A program made the position numbers and the translations under genes. This document shows positions 11,505 through 23,545 of a DNA stretch of 64,000 nucleotides, one piece after another. The first letter of the stretch is position 1, and each line of letters starts with the position of its first letter. Under the pieces are notes generated by a model. It made no database searches, had not been told where the DNA came from, and was given only the letters and a program-made list of their open reading frames with translations. Source of the DNA: Dugong dugon (Eukaryota; Chordata; Mammalia; Sirenia; Dugongidae); the NCBI GenBank assembly GCA_030035585.1, contig CM057475.1, positions 3,295,501-3,359,500 of the forward strand, written 5' to 3'.

Positions 11505-12554
11505 ATGCCCTGAAAACAGCAAACAATATCAAAACACATACAAAAACAGGACAGGATTGTTCCAGTAGACATCCAGAATAAAACAAAAGATGACTTTCCA
11601 GTAGAACCAAAGGCACTAGAACTACGTGATAGGGAATTCAAATCTATAATATTCAGAATTACCCAAGAGTTGAAGCTAAAAGCAGACAAAAATGAGGAAA
11701 AAATAGACAAATTCATTCAAACTACAGACAAAAAATGGGAGAATTCAAGAAAATAATACAGGGACAAAATGCTAAAATAAATGCACAACTAGAAATCATA
11801 CAAAAACAACAATTAGAAATTCAAAAGATAAACAACAAGATTTTAGAAATGGACAGTGTCATAGAAGGTCTGAGGAGCAGGTTTGAAACGATGGAAGACA
11901 GGATCAGCAAAACTGAGGACAAACACTTGGATACAACTCTGTTTGAAGAAAAATTTAAAAAAAGAAGAAAAATGAAAATATCTTGAGGATTATGTGGGAT
12001 TCAATCACAAGCAAAAATCTTCAAGTGATTGGAGTTGCAGAACAGGGGGAGAAAACAGAAAACACAGAGAGGATCATTGAAGAACCGCTGACACAAAACT
12101 TCCCCAACATCATGAAAGATGAAAAGCTGACCATCCAAGAAGCTCAACAAACCCCATATAGGATAGATCCCAAAAGAAAATCACCAAGGCATATCATAAT
12201 CACACTCGCTAAAACCAAAGACAAACAAAGAATCCTGAGAGCAGCTCAAGAAAAATGAAAAGTCACATACAGAGGAGAAACAATAAGACTAAGCTCAGAT
12301 TATTTGGCAGAAACCATGCAGGCAAGAAGGCAATGGGATGACAATGAGATGACTTACATAAAACCTTGAAAGAAAAAAATTGCCAGCCAAGAATAATATA
12401 TCTTGCAAAACTCTTGTTCAAACATGATGGTGAAATCAGGACATTTTCAGATAAACAGAAATTAAGGGACTATGTAAAAACCAAATGAAACTTACAAGAA
12501 TTATTAAAAGGAGTCCTTCTATCAGAGAACAAACAATATCAGACCACAGGCTGA
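11505..12554 (+). pseudogene. L1-A ORF1 relic (RNA-binding chaperone)
   Basis: Corresponds to L1-C ORF1. The start codon is followed by a stop at codon 3. The coiled-coil part is open at 11735-11986, with heptad-rich sequence around 'EIIQKQQLEIQKINN'. A frameshift near 11,985 moves to the RNA-recognition/C-terminal part (11983-12258, 'SPRHIIITLAKTKDKQ'), which ends at a stop just after 'AAQEK'. The remaining C-terminal segment to 12554 is degraded. In living L1s this protein trimerises and coats L1 RNA in cytoplasmic particles. Confidence 0.85.
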
Positions 12555-12985
12555 ATATAGGACACAGGATTTTACTAGCAAGATACCAACCTAGGAAATG
12601 AACTGTCAAGGACTATACAAAACCAAAAGAATTACAACAGGGAACAAGAGAGGTTAATCTGTAAATGACAACAGCAAAAGAACAATAAAAGAGGGAATAA
12701 ACATGTAGGTATAAAACCTTCTAACAGAGAGGAAGGCAAGGTGACACCAAGTAATAATAGACTGGTTCAAACCTAGGAAGATAAGTGTAAATTTCAAGTT
12801 AACCACAAAGAAAATTAACAAACATACACATGAAAATGAAGAAGAAAAACATAGTCTTAGTAAAAAACAAAACCTACAAAAACAAAAGAAATTAAAAAAA
12901 AAAATCCACAAACAAAAGGAATTCAGCACAGGAGAGTAAGAGGGACAAAGAAAACGTCAGCACCACAAAAAAAAAGCACTACAAA

Positions 12986-15900
12986 ATTACAGCAATAAAC
13001 TCGCACCTATCAATAATTACACTGAATGTAAATGGTCTAAATGCACTCATAAAGAGACGGAGAGTGACAGAATGGATAAAAAAAGAGGATCCATCACTAT
13101 GCTATCTACAAGAGACATACCTCAGAAACAAAGACATAAATTTATTAAAAATCAAATCATAGAAAAAAATACATCAAGCAAACAGCTACCAAAAAAGAAC
13201 AAGAGTGGCAATACTAATCTCAGATAAAATAGACTATAAAACAAAATCCACCGTAAAAGACAAAGAAGGACAATATGTAATGATTAAGGGAACGATCCAT
13301 CATGAAGTCATAGCCATAATAAACATCTACACACACCCAATGACAGGGCTCCCAAGTACATAAAACAAATTAACAGCACTAAAAGAGGAATTGACTGCTC
13401 CATAATAACAGTAGGAGACTTCAACACAGCACTCTCAGTAAAGGACAGAACATCTAGACAGAAACTCAACAAAGATACAGAAGACCTAAAAGGCACAATC
13501 AACCAACTTGACCTCACAGACATATATAGAACCCTACACCCAACAGCAGCAAAATACACATTCTTTTCCAATGAACATGGAACAGTCTCCAGAATAGACC
13601 ACATCTTAGGCTCAGAGCAATCCTCAACAAGATCCAAAACGTTGAGATAATACAAAGTATCTTATCTGACCACAACACCATCAAGGCAGAAATTAACAAC
13701 AGGAAGAGAAATGAAAAAAAAAATCAGTTACATGAAAACTGAACAAAACCCTGCTTATACATCACTGGGTAATACAAGAAATAAGAGATGGAATCAAAAA
13801 ATTCCAAGACTCAAACAAGAATGAAAACACCTCATACCAAAACCTTTGGGACACAGCAAAGCCTGTCCTCAGGGGACAATTTATAGCAATAGATGCACAC
13901 ATCAAAAAAGAAGAAAGGGACAAAATCAAAACATTAACTACAGAACTCAAACAAATAGGAAGAGAACAGCAAAAAAGCCCACAGCCACTAGAAGAAAGGA
14001 AATAATAAAGATCAGAGCAGAAATAAATGAAATGGAGAATAGAAAAACAACAGAAAGAATCAACAAACCAAAAGTTGGTTCTTTAAAATAATCAACAAAA
14101 TCGACAAACCAATGGCCAGACTGACAAAAGAAAAACAGGAGAGGATGCAAATAACCCAAATAAGAAATGAAATGGGGGATATTACAACAGACTCAACTGA
14201 AATAAAATGGATTATAACAGAGTATTATGAAAAACTATACTCCAACAAATTTGAAAACCTAGAGGAAATGGATAAATTTCTAGAAACACACTACCTACCC
14301 AAACTACCACAGTGATGCTGAAAATCTGAACAGACCCATAACAAGAGAAGAAATTGAAAAGGTAATAAAAATAAATAAATAAATAAAACATTTTCAACAA
14401 AAAATAATCCCTGGCTCAGATGGCTTCACTGGAGAGTTCTACAAAACATTCAGAGAAGAGCTTGTACCAGTGCTACTCAAACTATTTCAGAACATAGAAA
14501 AGGAAGGGATACTTCCAAATTCATTTTATGAAGCCAGCATAACCCTGATACCAAAACCAGGCAAAGACACTACAAAAAAAGAAAATTACAGACCAATATC
14601 TCTCATGAATATAGTTGTAAAAATTCTCAACAAAATTCTAGCCAATAAAATTCAGAATCATATAAAAAAATAATACACCACGACCAAGTAGGATTCATAC
14701 CAGGTATGCAAGGATGGTTCAACATTAGAAAATCAATCAGCATAATCCACCACATAAATAAAAGGAAAGAAAAGAACCACATGATCATCTCAACTGATGC
14801 AGAAAAGGCATTCGACAAAGTCCAACATCAATTCCTGATAAAACTTTCAATAAAATAGGTATAGAAGGGAAATTTCTCAACATAATAAAGGGTATCTATG
14901 CAAAACAAACAGCCAACATCATTCTTAATGGAGAGAGGCTGAAAACATTCCCATTGAGAACAGGAACAAGACATGGATACCCTTTATCTCCACTCCTACT
15001 TAACATTGTGCTGGAAGTCCTAGCTAGAGCAATATGGCAAGAAAAAGAAATAAAGGGCATCCAAATTGGTAATGAAGAAGTTAAACTGTCCCCATTTGTG
15101 CATGATATGATACTGTACATAGAAAACCTTAAAGACTCCAAGATAAAAGCACTGGAACTAATAGAAAGATTCAGCAGAGTAACAGTATACAAGATAAACA
15201 TACAAAAATAGATTGGATTCCTATACACCAAAAAGAGAACAATGAAAAGGATATCAGGAAAACAATACCATTTATGACAGCCCCTAAAAAAATAAAATAC
15301 TTAGGAATAAATCTAACCAGGGACATAAAAGACCTATACAAAGAAAACTACAAAACACTACTGCAAGAAACCCAAAGGGCTCTACATAAATGGAAAAACA
15401 TACCATGTTCAAGGATACGTAGAATCAACTTTGTGAAAATGACAATTATACCCAAAGCAATTTGCACATACTATGCAATCGTGATCCAAATACCAACAAC
15501 ATTCTTTAAAGAGATGGAAAAACTAATAATTAACTTTATATGGAAATGGGAGAAGCCCCGGATAAGTAAAGCTCTATTGAAGAAGAAGAATAAAGTAGTA
15601 CTCACACTACCTGACCTCTGAATCTGCTATACAGCTACGGTAGTCAAAACAGCCTGGTACTGGTACAATGATAGATACATTGACCCATGGAACAGAATTG
15701 AGAACCCAGATGTAAATCCATCCACCTATGGTCACCTGATTTTGGACAAGAGCCCAAAGTCCATCAAATGGGGTAAAAAAGAGCAAGACCCATATCTCAC
15801 ACCATACACAAAAACTAATTCAAAATGGATCAAACACCTAAACATAAATCCAGAAACTATAAAGTTCATAGAAGAAAAAACAGGATCAATGCTAGAGGCC

Positions 15901-16762
15901 CTAAATATGGCATTAACAGGGTATAAACCATAACGGACAACACACAAACTCCAGAAGATAAGCTAGATAACTGGGATCTTCTAAAAATTAAACACTTATG
16001 CTCATCAAAAGACTTCACCAAAAGAGTAAAAAGAGAACCTACAGACTGGGAAAAAAGTTTTGGACATTACAAGTCAGACAAAGGTCTGATCTCTAAAATC
16101 TACAAGAAAATCCAACACCTCTCCAACAAAAAGTCAAATAATCCAATTAAAAAATGGGCAAAGAAATGAACAGACACTTCACCAAAGAAGACATTCAAGT
16201 GGCCAACAGACACGTGAGGAAATGCTTGCAATCACTAGCCATTAGAGAAATGCAAATTAAAATCACAATGTGATACCATCTCACCCCGACATTACTGGCA
16301 TGAATCAAACACACTGGAAATAGTAAATGTTGGAGGGGTTGCAGGGAGATGGGAACTCTTATGCATTGCTAGTGGGAATGCATAATAATACAACCATTTT
16401 GGAAAATGATATGGCCCTTCCTTAGAAAGCTAGAAACAAAAATACCGTATGATCCAGCAATCCCACTCCTAGGAATATATCCTAGAGAAATAAGAGCCAT
16501 CACATGAATAGACATATGCACACCCATGTTCATTGCAGCACTGTTCACAATAGCAAAAAGATGGAAACAACCTAGATGTCCATCAACAGATGAATGGATA
16601 AACAAACTATGGTACATACACACAATGGAGTACTATGCAACAAGAAAGAACAATGATGAATCTGTGAAGCATCTCATAACATGGATGAAACTGGAGGACA
16701 TTATGCTGAGTGAAATAAGTCAATCACAAAAGGACAAATATTGTATGAGACCTCTGCTGTAA
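12986..16762 (+). pseudogene. L1-A ORF2 relic (endonuclease-reverse transcriptase)
   Basis: Homologous start has ATT instead of ATG. Endonuclease remnants open with 'TLNVNGLNA'-type sequence near 13,020. Reverse-transcriptase blocks include '[20 protein letters not shown]' at about 14,550-14,610. The catalytic FxDD site at 15095-15106 reads FVHD, losing the first aspartate. A short TAAA-type microsatellite at about 14368-14390 expands and disrupts the frame. The C-terminus ends in 'DKYCMRPLL' and a stop at 16762. Many frameshifts and stops are present. Confidence 0.88.
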
Positions 16763-17926
16763 AAACTCATGAAAATGTTTACACAGAAAGAGAAACAATC
16801 TTTGTTGGTTACCAGGGATGGGAGGGATGTGGGAGGGCAAAACTAAATAAACAATAGGTAAGTGGTAACTTTGGTGAAGGGTAAGACAGTACACGGTACT
16901 GGGGAAGCCAGCACAACTTGTACAAGGAAATGTCATGGAAGCTCCACAGACACATCTAAATTCCCTGAGGGACTGAATTGCTGGGCAGAGGGCTGTGGGG
17001 ACCAAGGTCTTGGGGAACATCTAGCTCAATAGACATAACATAGTTTAAAAAGACAATGTTCTACATTCTACCTTGGTGAGTAGCATCTGGGGTCTTAAAA
17101 GCCTGTGAGCAGCCATCTAAGATACTCCACTGTTCTGACCCCTTTGAGAGCAAGGGAGAATGAAGAGAACAGGATACAAGGAAAAGATTAGTCCAAAGGA
17201 CTAATGGACCACAGCTACCAAGGCCTCCAACAGACTGAGTCCAGTACAGCTAGATGGTGCCCAGCTACCACCACTGACTGCTCTGACCAGGATCACAACA
17301 AAGGATCCTGGACAGAGCTGGAGAAGGATGTAGAACAAAATTCTAACTCACAAAAAAAGACCAGATTTACTGGTCTGAAAGAGACTGGAGGAACCCATGA
17401 ATATGGCCCCCAGACACCCTTTTAGCTCAGTTGTGAAGTCACTCTGGAGGTTCACCGTTCAGTCAGGGGGTTGGACAGCCTTATAAAACAAAATGGGACT
17501 GAAGAGGCACTGCAGTCCAGGGACAAGTACTAGAAAGCAGGAGGAGACAGGAAAGCTGGTGATAGGGAATCCAAAGAGTTATCTATGTGAGATCAAATTG
17601 ATAACAGTAACTCAAAAATTTTGATGGGAAGCCTAGGGGGCAGTGAGTTGAAGATAATGGTGATGGAATAATTTGGAAAAGGATAGTGAGAATAGCAGCA
17701 CAACTGGAAGAATGTAACCAATGTCACTGAATTGTACATGTAGAAATTTTTGAAATGGTGTATATTTTCACCAAAAAAAAAGATCCTTTAAGGTCGAGAA
17801 GGATGCGTGTTGACATGTCATGGGGTTGTTAACTGATGTCATAAAACAATATGAGTACTGAATGTTTAATGAGAAACTATTTGTTCTGTAAACCTTCATC
17901 TAAAGTACAATAAAAAAATTGTTAAA
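16763..17926 (+). other. L1-A 3' UTR
   Basis: Non-coding L1 3' UTR. It shares 'tgagtagcatctggggtctt' with the other L1 copies. It ends in one copy of the ~95-bp module ('taatgagaaactatttgttc', 17812-17912) and an AATAAA at about 17910. The upstream module present in L1-B and L1-C is absent here. Confidence 0.8.
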
Positions 17927-18152
17927 AAAGAACCAGCTTTTCTAGTGTTTTTTGTTTTCAATTGCATTGATTTCTGTGCTTGTCTTTGTTTCTTTCCTTT
18001 TACTTGCTTTGGGTTTATTTGCTTTTCTCAGGAACTTGTTAAGTAATTATTAATGTGAGAGCCTTCCTCTTTTCTGATACAAGCATTTAGTGCTATAAAT
18101 TTAACTCTCAGCACTGCTTAACTGCATGCCACAAATTGTGGTATATTTTGTG

Positions 18153-18256
18153 TTTGTTTTCATTCGGTTCAATATATATATACTGAATATATATATGTAT
18201 ATACACACGCACATATACATATATTCAATTTATATATTGAACTGAATGAAAACAAA
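18153..18256. repeat. AT-rich inverted repeat (hairpin-forming)
   Basis: The left arm (18153-18178) and the reverse complement of the right arm (18231-18256) match at 25 of 26 bases. Each arm carries 'tttgttttcattc' of the old L1. The 52-bp centre is TA-rich and itself partly self-complementary. The right arm looks like an inverted copy of the L1 sequence on the left. Confidence 0.85.
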
Positions 18257-18583
18257 TATATATAAATATTTATATGTGTGTGTGTATATATATATATAAC
18301 CTTCTTTTAGTCGGAGAATGCCTTTATTTTCCCTTCATTACTGAAGGATGTTTTTGTTGGTTTTAAGATTCTAGGTTATGTTGTGCCACTTCCTTCTTGT
18401 CTCCATGGTTTATGATGATAAATATTCCAATTCTGTTTTCTCCCGTAGCTAATGCTTTATTTTTCTTTTGTTATTTTCAAGTGTTTTCCTTGTCTTTAGC
18501 TTTAAGAAGTTTAAGCATGTTGTATCCTGGTGTGGATTTCTTTATTCCATTGGTGGTTCATTCAGCTTATTGAAATCTTTAGG

Positions 18584-18612
18584 TTTATGTTATGTTATGT
18601 TATGTTATTTTT
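18584..18612. repeat. TTATG pentanucleotide microsatellite
   Basis: About four tandem copies of 'ttatg' followed by a T run, inside the old L1 segment. Confidence 0.8.
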
Positions 18613-20029
18613 TTATTTTTTTGCTAAATTTGGGAAATTTTCAGACATTATTTATTTTTAGAATACCTTTTTAGCCCTGTGATATTCTTCCTCTTCTTCT
18701 GGAAGTTTGTTGTGCTCATATGAGATTTTTTTGTAATAGCCACATGTTCCTAAGGTTCTTTAATATTGTTTTTAGTTTATTTTCTTTCTTTTGTTCAGAT
18801 TAGGTAATTTCTATTGTATGTCTTCAAGTTCACTGATTCTTTACTCTGTCCTCTCTATTCTGCTGTTATGTCCATTCATTGAGTTTTTTAATTTCGCTTA
18901 CTGTATTTTTTAGTTATAAAATTTCTATTTGTTTTATTCTTTATAACTTTTATGTCTTTGCTGAGACTTTCTTTTTTTAAATTTCTTTGAAGTGTGTTTG
19001 TAATTGTTAGTTAAAACATTTTTGTGATGGCTGTTTTAAAATCCTTGTCAAATAATTCTAGTATCTGTGTCATATCAGTGTTAATATCTGTTGATTTTCT
19101 TCTAATTCAGGTTTGAGATATTCTTAGTTCTTGGTATGACAAATGATTTTAATTTTAATCTGGAAATTTGATGTATTATGTTATAATTTTATTTAAATTG
19201 GATCTTATTTAAACTTGTGCTTTAGTAGGCCTCCTCTGACACTACTTCAGTAAGTGAAGGGATCACTGCCTTGTTACTGCAATGTAGGAATGGAAGTTTA
19301 GCTTCTCCACTCAGACTCTGTTGACACAAAAGTGAAGAAGGGATTCCTTATCACTGATGGGCAGAGGTGGGCGTTCGGGCTTTCCACTAGGCTTCTGTTT
19401 ACATAACTCTGACTGGGGCCACCTCATTACTATTCCCCATGTGACCTCCAGTGACACTGTTTGGGGAGTGGCCTTGTTACTGCTGAGCAGTGGTGAAATT
19501 ATTGACTAGTCCCTCCCTCCCCCTACACCACCCCAGTAAGGAGGGGGAGAGGCACATCCTTGTTTTTGGGTTGGGGGTAGAAGATCAGGTTCCCCACTTG
19601 GTCTCCACTGACAGCGTGGGGAGTGGGGTTGGAAGGCATGGCTTCCAAATCAGCCTGCTCTGGCACCATCTGAATGTGGGCTTTGGGAATTTTATTCCAG
19701 CTTGGCAAAGGTAGAAGTATAGGCTCCTCACTCAGCCCTTGCTGGTGTGGATGGGGATGGGGTTACAGGTTTTCCTGTGGTGTTTGGCTGGAGTAGGTTA
19801 CTTATTGTCTAAATGTTTTCTGTCTTGATAGGCTGCCCTTTTGCTGGTGTTTTGGTTAGACCATCTTCAAAAAAGGCATTAGATATTGTATGAGAGAGAA
19901 AACAAGGAGGCCTGAGTAACACTGGATGGAGCACCTGGCTGACTGAGTGGCCACATCAGGAGCTGAGTCTGGGACAGATTAAGTCTCTACGCCTATTAAA
20001 CTTCCCAGGGATCTGTCAAGCCAGCTGTC

Positions 20030-20245
20030 AACACATGTGTCTGGAGTTCAGAGAAGAGGTCCAGACTGGGGATATTTGCTTGAGAATCATCTGCATATTA
20101 GAAGCATTTAAAGCCATGACCTGCATGGGGTCACCAGGGGGTGAGTGTGGATGGAATGTGGCTTCAAACCAGGACATTTGGGAGGACCAAGGAAGAGGAC
20201 AGACCCAAAACTTGGGAGAGTCCCATTTCATAAGACTCTGGAACC
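20030..20245 (+). repeat. Possible ancient mammalian repeat, family not assigned
   Basis: 'gtctggagttcagagaagag', 'gagaatcatctgcatattag' and 'atttaaagccatga' recall a common ancient mammalian repeat containing 'gagtcatcagcatatagatg' followed by 'atttaaagccatg'. I cannot name the family with confidence. Confidence 0.45.
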
Positions 20246-20918
20246 TTCACTGATAGAAGTGGGATCCTCAGACTGCTTGTTACTATGGAAGGCAATTCTG
20301 CAGTGGCCTTTCTTGGGGATCAACTTTTCCTAAGAACAGATTTCTTTGCCTTTGTATGCATCCTTTGTCCCTTTCCAAAGGGTTTCCTCTGACCAAACTC
20401 CTGCTCACCCTTGCACCATCAGGTTTGAGCTGTCCTGGAGCCTAGGTAGTATAGCAAAGCTTCCTGCATTGTGGTGGTGCATTCCAGGAACCCTGATCAA
20501 AGATGAAGAGCAGTTTTAAATCTCCTCAGGAATTGTTTATATGCTCAGAGGAAACTCCCCTTTGCCTATTTTCTTATTCAATTCTTCACCCCCTTGCTGG
20601 CTTCCCCAAGGCCATGCAGAGGATCAGGAATTTTGTTTACTGGAGGACAGCTTAGTCTGATTTTGTTTTGGAATTTTCATATTTTGAGTAACGAACCTCC
20701 TTGTTAAAAAAACTTAGCATATACCAAGATCACAGAAAGTCCAAGACTGGAAAAATAAAATAAAATAAGTCAACACAGCCTGAGTTTTGTTTCCAAGGCC
20801 TCCAGGACCAGAGCATAAGCAGTAGAATCCATAGAATCGGCTTTTCTGCCAGCTATGTTAGACCTGGGTGAGGTCTTCTGGAAAATATAATCTCCATCTT
20901 TGTGTGGTTAAGATTTCC
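20246..20918. other. No recognised feature
   Basis: Single-copy-looking DNA. No repeat or exon signature was recognised. Confidence 0.4.
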
Positions 20919-21015
20919 TACCGTTGTTAGATGCCATTGAGTCAGCTCTGACTCATAGCAACCTTATGTATAAAAGAAGAAAATGTTGCCCAGTCTTATG
21001 CCATCATGATTTCCC
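20919..21015 (-). mobile_element. Fragment of RTE/SINE 3' tail
   Basis: 'gttgttagatgccattgagt', 'ctgactcatagcaacc' and 'gttgcccagtcttatgccat' match the 3' tail complement of the RTE-related elements at 1600-1690 and 44951. Only about 100 bp is recognisable, so I cannot tell a SINE tail from an RTE tail. Confidence 0.75.
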
Positions 21016-21724
21016 ATGTTGTGGCTTAAATAAGATTTAGACACACCATCTATGTTGGTCTCATCTCTAGCACTCGCTCTGTGAAAGATTTTAAACAGAT
21101 CATAAAATCTCTGAGCTTCAGGTACTGGAAAGGAAGGAGCCAGACCACGTGCTCCCCAAGGGACTGTGCAACTGCAGTATGGCAAGTCTTATGCTGCCTG
21201 GTTGATGGGAGGGGACACTTTGTAGTGCCTTTCAGATTCTAGTTGAATGTACTGCAGGCTGTAGCTATCCGGGGCTGCAGGGCAGTGTTTTCTGGCAGCA
21301 CAGAGTCGCTTCTACCATTCCACTTCCTGCACTACTTCCCCTGTGATAGGTCAATCCACAGACTCCAGGACAATACCACCCAGCCTTCCAGGATGGAGGA
21401 GGATGTTATCCTCAGGCTTTTCTTTATCACCCTTTTATGTTTCCCCTAAAGAGTCTCTCTAGGACCATCAAGTTCCAATTATGAAGCAGGATGTACACTG
21501 GACAAATGAGTCCTGGGGTTGGCTCTTCCTCCAGGATGGAGCAGGTACTGAACAACAGATATGCTGCAGATTTCAGAAGGACATCTGCAAATGTCAAGGG
21601 TGCAGAGTGAAGGGTAGCTGGTTGCTTTTCCAGGACACTTAAGTCAAATACATGAAGTGTTTTGAAAAATGAAAACTGTCTTAGAAGTGTAGACCACCTG
21701 GTATTTCTGGAAACCTGTGGTAGC
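21016..21724. other. No recognised feature
   Basis: Repeat-poor sequence. Short ORFs on both strands carry no recognisable motif. Confidence 0.4.
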
Positions 21725-21760
21725 TGTGTGTGTGTGTGTGTGTGTGAGTGTGTGTATGTG
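21725..21760. repeat. TG dinucleotide microsatellite
   Basis: Alternating TG/GT with two interruptions (GA, TA), about 36 bp. This is a likely length-variable locus. Confidence 0.9.
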
Positions 21761-21799
21761 CAGGACACTGGTTCCTGACAACAACAGTCCCCTGCTACT

Positions 21800-21915
21800 T
21801 GACATATTTCAACAATCTTCAGAGCAATCTTGGAAGGGAAGCATTACCCCAGTACTATGGTGGAGAACACTGAAGTTCAGAACAATTAACGGACTAGTTA
21901 GAGAGCTGTTGAGCT
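21800..21915 (+). mobile_element. Possible MIR fragment
   Basis: 'caatcttcagagcaatcttg', 'ggagaacactgaagttcaga' and 'ttagagagctg' lie in the order of the MIR core (cctcacaacaaccct, gaggaaactgaggc, cacagctag). The match is weak. Confidence 0.4.
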
Positions 21916-23340
21916 GAGGAGTCATTCCAGAGACTGGCCGATTGGAAGGCTGGCTGCATTCTTTCCGTTTTGCAGACTTGCCTACCTTGGGCTGTGACGT
22001 GGAGGTCTGTGTGGAAGAGTTTGAAGGCAAATATTTTACTGGTTTCTCACATTTTTTCTGATACATGCAGAGAGCGGCCCCTGCAAACTATTCTCAGCAG
22101 TCTGCAAGGCTTAGGAACCTAGATGGAGAGAACAGTAGGCTTCTCATAGGGCAGCTCAAGCCATGGAGCTGGGGAGCTTGGAGGAGCACAATGTTCCCAG
22201 GCCTGTGTGCCTTTCCTGGCCCTGCTGTTCACATACCAAGTGATCCAGCAGAATGACTTGTGTTATCTCCATAGCATTTGCAAAGTGGGCACTGCAACTG
22301 TTTATCTTGCTGGAATGTAGCAAAGAGAACTGAATAGAAATGATCGCAAGGAGTTGAGCCAAGTTTACGGAGTGCTGTGTAGAACAAATATGGCAATAAC
22401 TATAGAAATACATGTCTTCTTTCTAAGAAGCTTGTTGTTTTTGCGGACTAAAAAAAATTCCAGTCTGAAGGAAGACTTTCAGACAACAAGCCGTGCATAC
22501 TCATTTGTGTCACATTCATTTACAAACCACTCTAAGGTTCTCGATGGATGAGGTTAGCTGGAACTTGGCATGGTAATAGAACTACATTTGTCCTTAAATG
22601 TCTCAACAGATCGCATTGTAATTACATTTTTTTTTAACTTATGCAGAAAATCAAGCTCAGATTTTAATTCCCTTTGACTGATGGACCATTTTACCCCTTC
22701 CGGTTTTAATTATATCTGTTTCTGATTAATCCCTTGGTGTCTTTGCCTTCTCTGCTGTCATTGGCTGAATACATTAGAAGTGCAAATGTCTTTTGGTATG
22801 TTTGCTAATTTACCTAATCCCAAATGTAGAGGAGAGATACCTTCTGGAGTCTAGATCTGGGATTTTCACTAGATTATCAGAATTGTCTAAGTGCTTTTTC
22901 AATGTCTTCAATAAAACCATTGGGGAAATGCTTTGTTTGGCGTTTTATTAAACATTTACCTGTATTCACTTATATTTCCATTCAACAAGAACTGTATCTT
23001 GTTCACAAATAATACAAGTCGAATGTATAGTCAATAAGCTCCTGTGTTCTTGCCTCTTCTTTTTCGTGAGGATTATAATTAATGTCTTGCTCATAATACG
23101 ACATTGCTGGAAGCAGCAGCTTGCTGCTTTCTGGCTTTGTGTAACCTGAGTCATCTCCCCAACTTTTGATGGAGCAGAAGGAAAACAGGCAAAGGGTGTG
23201 AAGATCTGGATGTAAACTTTCATTCTGATACCAAGTCAGTATCAGATTCTAGGCATTTCAATCTTTTTTGTCTATAAAACCAAAATTAAGCCATTTGTGT
23301 AAAAACAGGAAAGTGAAAAGCAATGTTTAGAAAAGGAGGA
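21916..23340. other. Repeat-poor island
   Basis: About 1.4 kb with no recognised transposable element, unusual for this window. The stretch 22,640-22,960 reads like non-decayed single-copy DNA. An 'aataaa' lies near 22,912, but no linked open frame or splice context supports an exon. Confidence 0.4.
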
Positions 23341-23400
23341 TTCATGCATATGTACATATATATATATTTATATATATATATGTATGTACAGATTTAGGCA
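23341..23400. repeat. TA-rich palindromic microsatellite
   Basis: TA repeats bounded by 'gtacatata' on the left and 'tatgtac' on the right, forming a near-perfect inverted repeat of about 40 bp. Confidence 0.75.
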
Positions 23401-23473
23401 CACAGAATCAGACTGCAAATGTGGTTTTATATGTGTGTGATGTAGGAGATAGAGTCAACTTTAAATATAACAA

Positions 23474-23545
23474 GATTCACTCTCTTTCCCTCTCCATCTC
23501 CTCTCCTTCTCCCTCCACCCTCTCTCTCTCACACACACACATACA
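23474..23545. repeat. Polypyrimidine tract joined to CA microsatellite
   Basis: About 55 bases of nearly pure C/T, rich in TCTC and TCCC blocks, followed by (CA)n. The strand asymmetry is a candidate for triplex (H-DNA) formation. Confidence 0.75.

Larger units (their letters stand above)
9887..17926 (+). mobile_element. L1-A: full-length L1 (8.0 kb)
   Basis: Complete L1 on the plus strand. The 5' end 'acttccaggcaacaacgg' corresponds to the 5' ends of L1-B, L1-C and L1-D. The order is a ~1.6 kb 5' UTR, ORF1 relic (11505-12554), spacer, ORF2 relic (12986-16762), a ~1.1 kb 3' UTR, then 'aataaa' and a short A tail. The TSD is 15 bases with two mismatches: aaagagctagctttt (9872-9886) and aaagaaccagctttt (17927-17941). 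It sits inside the old minus-strand L1. Its 3' UTR has only one of the two repeated modules found in L1-B and L1-C. Both ORFs are broken, so it is dead. Confidence 0.95.
17927..19880 (-). mobile_element. Old L1 (minus), 5' half (ORF2 start, ORF1, 5' region)
   Basis: Resumes the old L1 after L1-A. 'tttagtgctataaatttaac' at about 18,090 is the ORF2 endonuclease-region complement. From 18,300 to 19,130 the text follows ORF1 complement order ('gaatgcctttattttccctt', 'ttcaagttcactgattcttt'). From 19,200 to 19,880 it resembles the 5' region of old L1/HAL1 elements ('tctccactgacagcgtgggg'). A palindromic AT-rich block at 18153-18256 interrupts it. The subfamily is not assigned. Confidence 0.75.

Noticed and set aside
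22905..22925. Polyadenylation signal marking a gene 3' end
   Set aside because: AATAAA alone is frequent in AT-rich DNA. No exon, splice site or open frame upstream supports it.
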